Positions 51,751 to 60,114 of a DNA stretch of 64,000 bases are shown in pieces (the first letter of the stretch is position 1; each line of letters opens with the position of its first letter). Source of the DNA: CAVZXS01 sp963779325 (GTDB lineage Bacteria > Bacteroidota > Bacteroidia > Chitinophagales > Chitinophagaceae); assembly GCA_963779325.1 (NCBI GenBank), contig CAVZXS010000002.1:124001-188000 (forward strand), in the 5' to 3' direction. Under the pieces are notes generated by a model. The model was not told where the DNA came from. It saw only the letters and a list, made by a program, of their open reading frames with translations, and searched no databases. The position numbers and the translations under genes were made by a program.

Positions 51751-52485
51751 ATGCTTTCTAAGAATAAGACCAAATATATTCAAACTTTAGGCCATAAAAA
51801 ATTCAGAGATCAAGAAAAGCTTTTTATTGCGGAGGGTACTAAGTTGGTGAAGGAGTTATTATTCAATTGCCCGAAGCAGATAACGGAAGTATATGCAATG
51901 CCCGAATGGATAGATGCGAACAGGCAATTACCGGGCAGTGATAAATTTATTGAGGTAACGGCCATTGAACTTTCAAAAATTTCTCAATTAAGTACACCGA
52001 ATTTTGTGCTGGCTGTTTTAAAATACTCTCAGCCTTCGGAAAAAGTACAAACCGCCGGCCGGGTTGTGCTTGCTTTGGATGGAATACAGGACCCCGGCAA
52101 TTTGGGTACTATTATCCGCGTGGCTGATTGGTTTGGTATAAAACAAATTGTTTGCAGCAGCGACAGCGCCGATTGTTACAACCCTAAAGTGGTACAGGCT
52201 ACCATGGGCAGTATTGCAAGGGTTGATATGATTTATACTGATTTGAAGGAATGGTTGGCGCAAAATAAAACTGTAAAAAAATATATTGCCGCTTTAGCGG
52301 GTCATCCTGTAAACGAGATGAGAAAGATAAGGGAAGGTATTGTAATCATCGGCAATGAATCCAAGGGTGTCAGCGACGTTATTATGAAATTAGCTGATGA
52401 AAAAATCACCATTTTACGCACCGGCGATGCAGAATCGCTGAATGCGGCCGTAGCCACAGGCATTATCCTGTCGCACTTGGTTTAA
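51751..52485 (+). CDS. TrmH/SpoU-family RNA 2'-O-methyltransferase
   Basis: The 244-residue protein has an N-terminal substrate-binding domain (GHKKFRDQEKLFIAEGTKLVKELL) and the SPOUT methyltransferase knot: DGIQDPGNLGTIIRVADWFGI (motif 1), IIGNESKGVS (motif 2) and AESLNAAVATGIILSHL (motif 3). It methylates ribose 2'-OH in rRNA or tRNA; the target cannot be told. The gene is divergent from the BamA/TamA gene with their start codons only 16 bases apart, so promoters must overlap the coding ends. Confidence 0.92.
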   Translation: MLSKNKTKYIQTLGHKKFRDQEKLFIAEGTKLVKELLFNCPKQITEVYAMPEWIDANRQLPGSDKFIEVTAIELSKISQLSTPNFVLAVLKYSQPSEKVQTAGRVVLALDGIQDPGNLGTIIRVADWFGIKQIVCSSDSADCYNPKVVQATMGSIARVDMIYTDLKEWLAQNKTVKKYIAALAGHPVNEMRKIREGIVIIGNESKGVSDVIMKLADEKITILRTGDAESLNAAVATGIILSHLV

Positions 52486-52514
52486 ATAATTGTCCACGGT
52501 ATTTTCTAAAAGCC

Positions 52515-52522
52515 TACCTTTG
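52515..52522 (+). promoter_or_regulatory. Candidate promoter of the cold-shock gene
   Basis: TACCTTTG matches the Bacteroidetes -7 consensus TAnnTTTG and lies 29 bases before the ATG. An upstream TTG (52490-52492), 22 bases before the box, could serve as a -33 element though the spacing is slightly long. Confidence 0.5.
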
Positions 52523-52551
52523 CACACTATTTAATTATCAATACAAAAAAA

Positions 52552-52755
52552 ATGAGTAACAAAAACACAGGAACCGTAAAGTTTTTCAATGGCGAAAAAG
52601 GATTCGGTTTTATCAAACACGATGATGGCAACAAAGAGACTTTTGTACATGCCAGCGGACTTATTGACCAGGTAGCTGAAGGAGACAGAGTTGAATTTGA
52701 TCTCCAGGAAGGCAAAAAAGGTATGAACGCTGTTAATGTAAAGAAGGTAGATTAA
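52552..52755 (+). CDS. Cold-shock domain protein
   Basis: The 67-residue protein is a single cold-shock domain: TGTVKFFNGEKGFGFIKHDDG and KETFVHASGL contain the RNP1 and RNP2 RNA-binding motifs. These proteins bind single-stranded RNA and DNA and melt RNA structure. Its own promoter and terminator make it a single-gene unit. Confidence 0.97.
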   Translation: MSNKNTGTVKFFNGEKGFGFIKHDDGNKETFVHASGLIDQVAEGDRVEFDLQEGKKGMNAVNVKKVD

Positions 52756-52779
52756 TACTGCATTACATCAACTTTTTAG

Positions 52780-52808
52780 GGCTGCCCGTTAAGGCAGCCT
52801 TTTTATTT
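52780..52808 (+). terminator. Terminator after the cold-shock gene
   Basis: GGCTGCC (52780-52786) pairs with GGCAGCC (52793-52799) around a six-base loop and a T run follows. It begins 24 bases after the stop codon. Confidence 0.88.
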
Positions 52809-52817
52809 GCTGTACAT

Positions 52818-53081
52818 CTAAGTCGATGATTTTGGTATGCTTAACTTGGTAAATTCCTGTCCGTTGAAAATGCGGGCAAGGCTGTTATCGTGGCTTTTTT
52901 TCCAGGGCTCCAGGTTGGCACCCGAAACTACACGCCAAAAGTTTTTCTGCTTCAGGTCGGCATAATCATTTGTTTTCAGAAAAATACCCATTATTGAATT
53001 CCGGGTCTTGAAGTCGATCTTAACTACTGTGGTTGCCAAATGTTTAGGGTCCAGAAATTTCTCTATTTGCTCGTTCGTCAT
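52818..53081 (-). CDS. Small uncharacterised protein
   Basis: The 87-residue soluble protein begins MTNEQIEKFLDPKHLATTVV and contains NFWRVVSGANLEPWKKSHDNS and ARIFNGQEFTKLS. No signal peptide or membrane segment is present. I do not know the family, though the balanced composition and well-placed ATG argue for a real gene. It converges with the cold-shock gene across its terminator. Confidence 0.68.
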   Translation of the reverse strand: MTNEQIEKFLDPKHLATTVVKIDFKTRNSIMGIFLKTNDYADLKQKNFWRVVSGANLEPWKKSHDNSLARIFNGQEFTKLSIPKSST

Positions 53082-53258
53082 GTAATGATTTTTGCGGAAG
53101 GTAGTTAATTTATAAAATTGACCGTAAAATTTTTTTCACACCCTTTTAACCGGCTCGGCTGCTTATGTTTTATCAATGGTCTGTTTATTCAAATAATATT
53201 CAATATCGTAACCTGTTATCGGAGCTTTGAGTTTTTCTTAAGGTTAGAGCGCCTTGCT

Positions 53259-53266
53259 TACCTTTG
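53259..53266 (+). promoter_or_regulatory. Candidate -7 box for the fRMsr-like gene
   Basis: TACCTTTG matches TAnnTTTG and lies 17 bases before the chosen ATG at 53284. No good -33 element is evident. Confidence 0.4.
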
Positions 53267-53283
53267 CCGGTAAAATAATTTAT

Positions 53284-53760
53284 ATGGCCGAAGATTTAGA
53301 AATTATACAGGGCACCAAGGCGGAGCAGTATGAGGCATTATTACCGCAAGTAAAGGGATTATTAACCGGCGAGACGGATTTAATAGCCAATATGGCCAAT
53401 GCCGCCGCTGCCTTAATGGAACAATTCGGTTGGTTATGGATTGGTTTTTATATTGTAAAAAATGACGAATTGGTCTTAGGGCCTTTTCAGGGGCCGGTGG
53501 CCTGTACCCGTATAAAAAAAGGAAGAGGCGTGTGCGGCGCGGCATGGCAGCAGGCTGCTGTATTGATTGTACCCGATGTAGAAAAATTTCCGGGACATAT
53601 TGCCTGCAGCAGTTTATCAAAATCAGAAATAGTATTACCTCTTTTTAATAAAAACAATGAAGTAGCCGCGGTTATTGATGTCGACAGCGCCGAATTGAAT
53701 TCTTTTGATGAAACCGATAAAAACTATTTGCAGCAAATAATTGAACTGATCCATTGCTGA
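53284..53760 (+). CDS. GAF-domain protein, free methionine-(R)-sulfoxide reductase type
   Basis: From ATG 53284 the protein has 158 residues; a longer frame from 53254 would translate the promoter box and is rejected. The GAF domain contains WLWIGFYIVKNDELVLGPFQG and the three cysteines of the free-methionine-sulfoxide reductases: Cys74 (PVACTRI), Cys84 (GRGVCGAAW) and Cys108 (HIACSS). The enzyme reduces the R form of free methionine sulfoxide using thioredoxin-type electrons. The J-domain gene follows 13 bases later. Confidence 0.9.
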   Translation: MAEDLEIIQGTKAEQYEALLPQVKGLLTGETDLIANMANAAAALMEQFGWLWIGFYIVKNDELVLGPFQGPVACTRIKKGRGVCGAAWQQAAVLIVPDVEKFPGHIACSSLSKSEIVLPLFNKNNEVAAVIDVDSAELNSFDETDKNYLQQIIELIHC

Positions 53761-53773
53761 TTTATTTTCCCGC

Positions 53774-54427
53774 TTGAATATAAAGGATTACTATAGCATA
53801 CTTGGATTGCAGCCCTCTGCATCAATAGCAGATGTAAAGCAGGCGTACCGCAAATTGGCTATGCAATTTCATCCCGATAAAAAAGGTGATGATAAATATG
53901 CTGCGGCGCAGTTTGCCGATATAATGGAAGCGTATGAAGTATTAACTAATCCGCACAGAAAAGAAATTTACCTGCAGCAGCGATGGTACAATCAAAGCAT
54001 AGGTAAAAGAAGAACTGAACAAACCTTAACGCCGGTTAATATTTTAAAACAAAGCCTTGAACTCAGCAGGTACACCGCTACATTGGATATACACCGGATG
54101 GATAAGCAGGGCCTGTGCGAATATATAGAAGAGATGATAAGCACAGAAAAAATTGACCGGCTCAATAATTTTAATGAACCCGGTATTAACGCAGAAATTA
54201 TTAAATCCATTTTACAGGCTGCAAAACCTTTATCGTATGATCAATTGCTGAGGGTGAGCGATAAATTAAAACTATTGGTCGCGGGTAATGAATTAATTAT
54301 TAAAAAAATTGAAAACCAATTGCTGCAAAAGAAGACTGCTGCAAAGTGGAACAGATACCGGCCGGTGCTTATTCTGCTCATTACACTCATTATATGTGGT
54401 GTCATTTTTTTCTTATCGGCTAAATGA
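53774..54427 (+). CDS. J-domain (DnaJ-like) membrane-anchored protein
   Basis: The 217-residue protein starts at TTG. Its N-terminal J domain (about 3-68) has MNIKDYYSILGLQPSASIAD and the HPD motif (33-35) in MQFHPDKKGDD, needed to stimulate a DnaK ATPase. The rest is helical without the glycine-rich or zinc regions of DnaJ. A single helix near the end (LILLITLIICGVIFFL) probably anchors it in the inner membrane, placing it as a local recruiter of DnaK. Confidence 0.88.
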   Translation: MNIKDYYSILGLQPSASIADVKQAYRKLAMQFHPDKKGDDKYAAAQFADIMEAYEVLTNPHRKEIYLQQRWYNQSIGKRRTEQTLTPVNILKQSLELSRYTATLDIHRMDKQGLCEYIEEMISTEKIDRLNNFNEPGINAEIIKSILQAAKPLSYDQLLRVSDKLKLLVAGNELIIKKIENQLLQKKTAAKWNRYRPVLILLITLIICGVIFFLSAK

Positions 54428-54489
54428 TTTGCAGCTACTTTATATACCTGACAATTTTACCCTAACAATTGTTATTTCAATCAAAGCTA

Positions 54490-54497
54490 TATTTGCA
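54490..54497 (+). promoter_or_regulatory. Candidate -7 box for aspartate kinase
   Basis: TATATTTG fits TAnnTTTG and lies 40 bases before the chosen ATG at 54538. An upstream TTG lies 16 bases before it. Confidence 0.38.
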
Positions 54498-54537
54498 ATC
54501 TTTTAAATATCTCAATTTCAAAATAAGATCAGCGATT

Positions 54538-55860
54538 ATGAAAATCATGAAATTCGGCGGTACATCCGTAGGTAAGCCTGAAAGGATGCACCATGTAGCA
54601 AAATTAGTAACAGCGGGTAACGAAGAAACGATTGTAGTATTGAGTGCTTTGAGCGGTACGACCAACGCCCTGGTAGAGATCGGCACATCCATGTCGCAGG
54701 GTAATCGTGAGCAAGCCAAACAACAGATTGATGCATTACATAAACATTATAATGAATTTATCACATCATTGGTAAAAAAGGAGCAATCAATTGAAAATGC
54801 GAAACAAATTTTAAATGAGCATTTTGAATTTCTTACCATTATATTAAAAATATCTTTCAGCGAATCGCTTAATAAAGATATACTGGCGCAGGGCGAATTA
54901 CTAAGTACCAAACTTTTTTCTATCTATTTGGATGAACAGGGAATAGATCACATGCTGCTGCCCGCATTGGAGTTTATGACCATTGATGCTAATGATGAAC
55001 CGCATATCGGCGCCATTAAAGTAAAACTCAGTCAACTGCTGCTGCAAAATAAAAGCAAAAAACTTTTTATTACACAAGGATATATTTGCCGCAATGCAAG
55101 AGGCGAAGTAGATAATTTGAAAAGAGGAGGCAGCGATTACAGCGCTTCATTAATCGCCGCGGCTATTAACGCATCGGTTTGCGAAATATGGACTGATATA
55201 GACGGTATGCACAACAACGATCCGCGAATGGTAAAGAAAACCGTACCGGTAGAGCAACTGAGTTTTGATGAAGCGGCGGAGTTGGCTTATTTCGGCGCTA
55301 AAATTTTACACCCCGCATCTATATGGCCGGCGCAAACGTATAATATACCCGTAAAGCTGCTGAATACCATGCAGCCCGAAGCCAAAGGTACTTTGATAAC
55401 TGAAATGCCGGATGGAGTAGGAGTAAAAGCGGTTGCTGCAAAAGACAATATCATCGCTATCCGCATTAAGAGCAGCCGTATGTTGCTGGCTTATGGTTTT
55501 TTAAGAAAAATATTTGAAGTATTTGAAAAATACCGTACGCCTATTGATATGATTACCACTTCGGAGGTAGCCGTTTCTGTTACCATTGACAATGACGCTA
55601 ACCTGAAAGATATTTTAAAAGAATTACAACCTTTCGGTGCGGTAGAGGTAGATAAAAATCAAACCATTATTTCGGTAGTGGGCAATGAAATAATGAAGAC
55701 GAATGACATCGTTAATAAATTATTTGAATCTGTGAGCGGTATTCCGGTGCGTATGGTAAGCTACGGCGGCAGCCCGCATAATATTTCATTATTGGTACCT
55801 GCAGAATTTAAAACACAAATTCTGCAACAATTGAACAGGGGGATGTTCGGGTTGGAGTAA
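54538..55860 (+). CDS. Aspartate kinase
   Basis: From ATG 54538 the protein is 440 residues; the upstream frame to 54469 would read through a promoter-like box. The N-terminal kinase domain has MKFGGTSVGKPERM and RGGSDYSASLIAAAI; FDEAAELAYFGAKILHPASI is also typical. Two ACT domains at the C-terminal end (about 300-440; SVVGNEIMKTND) should bind an end-product effector such as lysine or threonine. It makes aspartyl phosphate, the first step to lysine, threonine and methionine. It is a stand-alone kinase, without the homoserine dehydrogenase fusion. Confidence 0.94.
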   Translation: MKIMKFGGTSVGKPERMHHVAKLVTAGNEETIVVLSALSGTTNALVEIGTSMSQGNREQAKQQIDALHKHYNEFITSLVKKEQSIENAKQILNEHFEFLTIILKISFSESLNKDILAQGELLSTKLFSIYLDEQGIDHMLLPALEFMTIDANDEPHIGAIKVKLSQLLLQNKSKKLFITQGYICRNARGEVDNLKRGGSDYSASLIAAAINASVCEIWTDIDGMHNNDPRMVKKTVPVEQLSFDEAAELAYFGAKILHPASIWPAQTYNIPVKLLNTMQPEAKGTLITEMPDGVGVKAVAAKDNIIAIRIKSSRMLLAYGFLRKIFEVFEKYRTPIDMITTSEVAVSVTIDNDANLKDILKELQPFGAVEVDKNQTIISVVGNEIMKTNDIVNKLFESVSGIPVRMVSYGGSPHNISLLVPAEFKTQILQQLNRGMFGLE

Positions 55861-55865
55861 TTTTA

Positions 55866-56105
55866 TCAAAAGAGTTCAAGAATCAGCATTGTTACCGGCG
55901 GCACGGTCCGGTTATCTTTACCGTGCAGCGTAATCAACTCCATAGCGGTTGTAAACAGCGTAACGATAAAATCAATTTTAATAATATCCGCTACAGGAAA
56001 ATGATACCCAAAGTGCAACCAACCAAAGCATACTGCGGCCGCAGTAACAAAAAAGCAACCTGAACCAATCAGTGTTTTTTGTCGGTTAAAAAACTGTTTA
56101 CTCAA
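55866..56105 (-). CDS. Small two-helix membrane protein
   Basis: The 79-residue protein has two likely membrane helices (LIGSGCFFVTAAAVCFGWLHFG and IIKIDFIVTLFTTAMELITL). I do not recognise it. It converges with the aspartate kinase gene with a 5-base gap. In the 194 bases upstream (56106-56299) I see only a weak TATTTTTG box and a possible decayed rightward frame beginning MLIEADHSI at 56172. Confidence 0.5.
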   Translation of the reverse strand: MSKQFFNRQKTLIGSGCFFVTAAAVCFGWLHFGYHFPVADIIKIDFIVTLFTTAMELITLHGKDNRTVPPVTMLILELF

Positions 56106-56299
56106 TGCGCCTCATTGAATGCCCGCTATTTTTGTACGCTCAAATAATCAAGCAATGTAATTTGGGAAAAGATGCTTATTGAAGCCGATCACAGCATCTG
56201 ACGGTTACCGGAACTGATCGTTATTCCCTTGGCCTGCAAAGCAGTATTAGCAATGTGTTTGCAGTATTTTATCGCCGTGCAAAGAGCATTGACAGGTTA

Positions 56300-56587
56300 T
56301 TAAAAATCCTTCATCATAAGTTTTATCTTATCAAACAATTCACCCACGCCTGCTGCCGACCAAAGAATAAAGATGGCCAGGAAGAGCTTTATTATTAAAG
56401 GAATTGATATGCCGGAAATTTTCTTAAGAAAAATATTTGCCGGGGGAAAATAAACGAAAGACAGCAGCAAGATAAAAACTCCATAGCCGGTATCGTTTCC
56501 CCAAAACGTATTTATTATACCGATTGCCATAACAACAATACCAAAGAGCCAACTGATTATATTCCGAATTTTTAATTTATCATTCAT
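56300..56587 (-). CDS. Small membrane protein
   Basis: From Met at 56587 the protein has 95 residues and three hydrophobic segments: IISWLFGIVVMAIGIINTFW, GVFILLLSFVYFPPANIFL and IPLIIKLFLAIFILWSAAG. The alternative Met three codons upstream is less likely. No family recognised. It could belong with the neighbouring small genes in an accessory segment. Confidence 0.6.
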   Translation of the reverse strand: MNDKLKIRNIISWLFGIVVMAIGIINTFWGNDTGYGVFILLLSFVYFPPANIFLKKISGISIPLIIKLFLAIFILWSAAGVGELFDKIKLMMKDF

Positions 56588-56655
56588 GATACACAATATT
56601 TCTTAAGCAAAAAGTACTTAGCGTGTTATAGTGAAATAGTTTTAAGTTCGGCATA

Positions 56656-56889
56656 TTAGCCGGCAATTTCGAATAAGTTTTTAATACTTTCAAATGAGTC
56701 TTCGTCTTTTGAATTACCAAAACTCATGATAAAAAAAACTGCAATGCCGTCAAATCCATTTTCAGACACTTTGTAATAATGCAATTTGACTTTTTTAATA
56801 TTATAATTTATACTTTTTAAAAAGTGTGCAAGGCTTTTTGCCATTACGATTTTTTTTGATCTCTTCCGAAATTTATAACCTGACCCCAT
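56656..56889 (-). CDS. Small uncharacterised protein, possibly partial
   Basis: The 77-residue frame starts MGSGYKFRKRSKKIVMAKSL and has SENGFDGIAVFFIMSFGNSKDEDSF. The second Met (16) might be the real start. Base composition and AT-rich codons fit a gene or the end of one. No family recognised; it could be a remnant. Confidence 0.42.
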   Translation of the reverse strand: MGSGYKFRKRSKKIVMAKSLAHFLKSINYNIKKVKLHYYKVSENGFDGIAVFFIMSFGNSKDEDSFESIKNLFEIAG

Positions 56890-57226
56890 TTTCCCTTTTG
56901 TGCCCGGGTCTAAATCAATGCTAATATAGTTTGTTTGAATGTGATATAAACTTAAAACAGATTCTCGACTATTTAAACGATGAAAGAAACGGATGAGAAC
57001 CTGTTCCTTGGCATACTATAAGGACAAAACTTGTAAAGATTGAATAGAACACGGGCAGCCAATAACTAAGCTTTTGTCGGGTGCGCAGCACCAACAATGA
57101 AAGGGATTTTGAACGAAATCGCTGTTGATACCTGTTCAACATTTGTTCCTGTGTATACAAGCCGTTACAGAAGTATCATATCGTTAATACTTATTTCTGT
57201 TGTGCACAGCTCGCCGCAGGATTCTA
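56890..57226. other. Gene-free region upstream of a MITE-like element
   Basis: No reading frame here looks real; a 63-codon frame on the minus strand (56969-57160) has the uneven composition of a chance frame. A direct palindrome around AACATTTGTTCCTGTG is not convincing. Together with the element at 57227-57335 it makes a 535-base gap before katG. Confidence 0.5.
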
Positions 57227-57335
57227 TAATACCATCTTGATTTACTAAGTAGTCCAAAGGACTGCGTGGAAATCTTAGATGGTATTATGCCGACAGAAAA
57301 CTGATTGGACTATTTACATCTTATATTCGGTATAA
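57227..57335 (+). mobile_element. MITE-like element, copy 3 (uninterrupted)
   Basis: This 109-bp copy runs from TAATACC (57227-57233) to GGTATAA (57329-57335), with AAGTAGTCCAAAGG and TTGGACTATTTAC as subterminal inverted repeats. It is the reverse complement of copy 1 over its full length, apart from the 22-bp insertion in copy 1 and some substitutions. It has no coding capacity. Confidence 0.75.
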
Positions 57336-57373
57336 CTAATAAAACTCAACGGCTTTACTGAAATAAATGAAAC

Positions 57374-57405
57374 AAAAAAAGCGGCCCGTTTCCAAGCCGC
57401 CTTTT
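57374..57405 (-). terminator. Terminator after katG
   Basis: On the minus strand AAAAGGCGGC pairs with GCCGCTTTTTTT around a loop of about ten bases, giving a stem with a T run. It begins 20 bases after the katG stop codon. Confidence 0.78.
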
Positions 57406-57424
57406 GCATTATATCATAACTCAA

Positions 57425-59668
57425 TCATGAGGCTATATCAAATCTGTCCAAATTCATCACCTTGTTCCATGCTGCTACAAAGTCTTTTACAAATTTTTCT
57501 TTCGCATCTTCACATGCATATACTTCAGCTACAGCACGAAGCTCTGAGTTGGAACCGAAAATGAGATCTGCACGGGTAGCCGTCCATTTTACTTCGCCTG
57601 TTTTACGGTCACGGCCTTCAAACAAATCTTTCGCTTCAGAAGCAGCTTTCCAAGTTGTATTAAAATCAATGAGGTTTACAAAGAAATCATTGGTGAGTGA
57701 TTCGGTACGTTTGGTAAACACACCATGCTGCGATTGACCGAAATTGGTATTGAGCATACGCATGCCGCCTGCAAGTACCGTCATTTCAGGCGCCGTTAAG
57801 TTTAACAGTTGTGCTTTGTCAACCAGCATTTCTTCTGCCGATGTACTGTATCCTGATCTTGCTTTTTTATAATTACGGAAACCATCAGCAACCGGCTCCA
57901 GCACGGCGAATGATTCTACATCGGTTTGTTCTTGTGATGCATCGTTACGTCCCGCAGTGAAAGGAACTGTTATTGTAACACCGGCATTCTTTGCCGCCTG
58001 TTCAACGCCGGCACATCCGCCCAGTACAATCAAATCGGCCAATGAAACTTTTTTATTACCACCTGTACTGTTGAATTCTTTTTGGATACTTTCTAATTTT
58101 TCAAGCACTTTACCCAGTTGCGCAGGATTATTTACTTCCCAATATTTTTGCGGAGCTAAACGAATACGGGCACCGTTTGCACCACCACGTTTATCGGAAC
58201 CGCGGAAGGTAGATGCAGATGCCCATGCTGTTGATACCAATTCAGATACTGATAACCCGCTCGACAGTATCTTCGCTTTCAATGCAGCTATATCATTATC
58301 ATTGATCAGTTCGTATGTAACAGCGGGAACAGGATCTTGCCAAATCAATTCTTCTGCAGGTACTTCAGCTCCGAGGTAACGTACTTTAGGTCCCATATCA
58401 CGATGCGTAAGTTTAAACCATGCACGTGCAAAAGCATCAGCGAACTGATCGGGGTTTTCAAAAAAGCGTCTTGAAATTTTTTCGTATGCCGGATCAAACC
58501 TCAACGCCAAATCGGTAGTAAGCATAAATGGTGCATGCCGCTTGCCTGCTATATGTGCATCGGGTACTAAGCCCTCACCTGCATTGCCCTTGGGTTTCCA
58601 TTGATGTGCGCCGGCGGGGCTCTTGGTTAATTCCCATTCGTAACCAAACAGGTTTTCAAAAAAATTGTTGCTCCATTTTGTTGGCGTGGTGGTCCATGCT
58701 CCTTCCAATCCGCTGGTAATGGAATCTTCTGCATTGCCTTTACCAAAACTGTTTTTCCAACCCATGCTTTGCTCTTCAATACCTGCTGCTGCAGGTTCAC
58801 GGCCAACATATTCACTATCGGCTGCGGCGCCATGTGTTTTACCAAAACTGTGACCACCTGCAATCAATGCTACAGTTTCTTCATCATTCATGGCCATTCG
58901 TCCAAAGGTTTCACGAATGTCGCGGGCGGCTGCTATCGGGTCAGGGTTTCCGTTAGGTCCTTGCGGATTTACATATATCAAACCCATTTGCACAGCGCCC
59001 AATGGATTTTCCAAATCACGGTCTCCTGTATAACGTTTATCACCCAACCACTCGGTTTCACTGCCCCAGTAAATATCTTCCTGCGGTTCCCATACATCCT
59101 CACGACCGCCACCAAAACCAAATGTTTTGAAGCCCATTGATTCCAATGCACAGTTGCCTGTAAGTATCATAAGGTCGGCCCAGGAAAGTTTTTTACCATA
59201 CTTCTTTTTAACGGGCCATAATAATAAACGTGCCTTATCAAGATTTGCATTATCGGGCCAACTGTTGAGCGGTGCAAAACGTTGCGTACCGGTGCCGCCG
59301 CCGCCACGGCCATCGGCAATACGGTATGTGCCTGCACTGTGCCACGCCATGCGAATAAACAACGGGCCATAGTGACCATAGTCTGCCGGCCACCAGTCTT
59401 GCGATGTAGTCATCAGTTCATAAATATCTTTCTTTACTGCTGCCAGATCAAGGCTCTTGAATTCTTTAGCGTAATTGAATTGTTCATCCATTGGATTGGA
59501 AAGGGAGGAGTGTTGACGAAGAACGTTCAACTTTAATTGATTGGGCCACCAATCACGATTGCCGGTGCCGCCGCCTGCGGTTTTCTTAAGTATGCTGCCG
59601 CTAAACGGGCACTTGCTTTCGCCGTTAGTACTATGTGCCGATTTGATAGTCGAAGTGTTATTTTCCAT
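57425..59668 (-). CDS. katG: Catalase-peroxidase (KatG)
   Basis: The 747-residue protein has the two-domain class I peroxidase layout. The distal haem site is FIRMAWHSAGTYR (Arg106, Trp109, His110) and the proximal site IAGGHSFGKTHGA, the histidine haem ligand. MGLIYVNPQGP carries the Tyr of the Met-Tyr-Trp cross-link. It destroys hydrogen peroxide by catalase and peroxidase reactions. Length is normal. A TAACTTTG box on the minus strand at 59750-59757 is a candidate -7 promoter element, about 82 bases upstream of the ATG; OxyR-type sites were not recognised. Confidence 0.97.
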   Translation of the reverse strand: MENNTSTIKSAHSTNGESKCPFSGSILKKTAGGGTGNRDWWPNQLKLNVLRQHSSLSNPMDEQFNYAKEFKSLDLAAVKKDIYELMTTSQDWWPADYGHYGPLFIRMAWHSAGTYRIADGRGGGGTGTQRFAPLNSWPDNANLDKARLLLWPVKKKYGKKLSWADLMILTGNCALESMGFKTFGFGGGREDVWEPQEDIYWGSETEWLGDKRYTGDRDLENPLGAVQMGLIYVNPQGPNGNPDPIAAARDIRETFGRMAMNDEETVALIAGGHSFGKTHGAAADSEYVGREPAAAGIEEQSMGWKNSFGKGNAEDSITSGLEGAWTTTPTKWSNNFFENLFGYEWELTKSPAGAHQWKPKGNAGEGLVPDAHIAGKRHAPFMLTTDLALRFDPAYEKISRRFFENPDQFADAFARAWFKLTHRDMGPKVRYLGAEVPAEELIWQDPVPAVTYELINDNDIAALKAKILSSGLSVSELVSTAWASASTFRGSDKRGGANGARIRLAPQKYWEVNNPAQLGKVLEKLESIQKEFNSTGGNKKVSLADLIVLGGCAGVEQAAKNAGVTITVPFTAGRNDASQEQTDVESFAVLEPVADGFRNYKKARSGYSTSAEEMLVDKAQLLNLTAPEMTVLAGGMRMLNTNFGQSQHGVFTKRTESLTNDFFVNLIDFNTTWKAASEAKDLFEGRDRKTGEVKWTATRADLIFGSNSELRAVAEVYACEDAKEKFVKDFVAAWNKVMNLDRFDIAS

Positions 59669-60114
59669 TTTTTTAGAATTAATATAAATTGTTAGAAATG
59701 ATTTTGAGGCAATCGCTGTATACTTATTGGTTTAATTACAGGATGTCGACAAAGTTATGATAATTTGAAATGCCTCGGTGAATCCGGGTATCACTTAGTC
59801 AATAAAAAAAAACCTGCAAATTAAAAAACACGAAAATCCCGGGATTGTTTTATTAAGCTTAAGTTATTTACCGGCCGGACGGGTTTTTCACGGGAGATAC
59901 CCCCGGACAGTTTGTAATATTAGCGGTTCGAGGTAGTATTTGGCACGTGGCGGGGAGTAGGATACGAGATGTTGAAAAATGATATCATAAAGCCAAACAG
60001 TAATTCGAAATTGCTGAAAAACAGACCCAAATCATCAAACGCCTGAACAATTTCTGAAAAATAAGTTAGATGACTAATTGATATTATTGGTTTGAAGTTT
60101 TTTGAAAACGAAAA
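59669..60114. promoter_or_regulatory. Region upstream of katG with candidate -7 box
   Basis: This 446-base gap lies between katG and the end of the phospholipase-D-type gene. TAACTTTG (minus strand, 59750-59757) fits the -7 consensus. The rest holds an AT-rich stretch, CCCGGGA and CCGGCCGG words, and no convincing gene. Confidence 0.4.

Noticed and set aside
56969..57160. 63-codon frame upstream of katG
   Set aside because: Uneven composition, no recognisable motif and no ribosome-binding site; treated as chance.
59936..59960. Possible sigma-54 promoter (TTTGGCACG)
   Set aside because: The -24-like GG is present, but no GC element follows at the right spacing.
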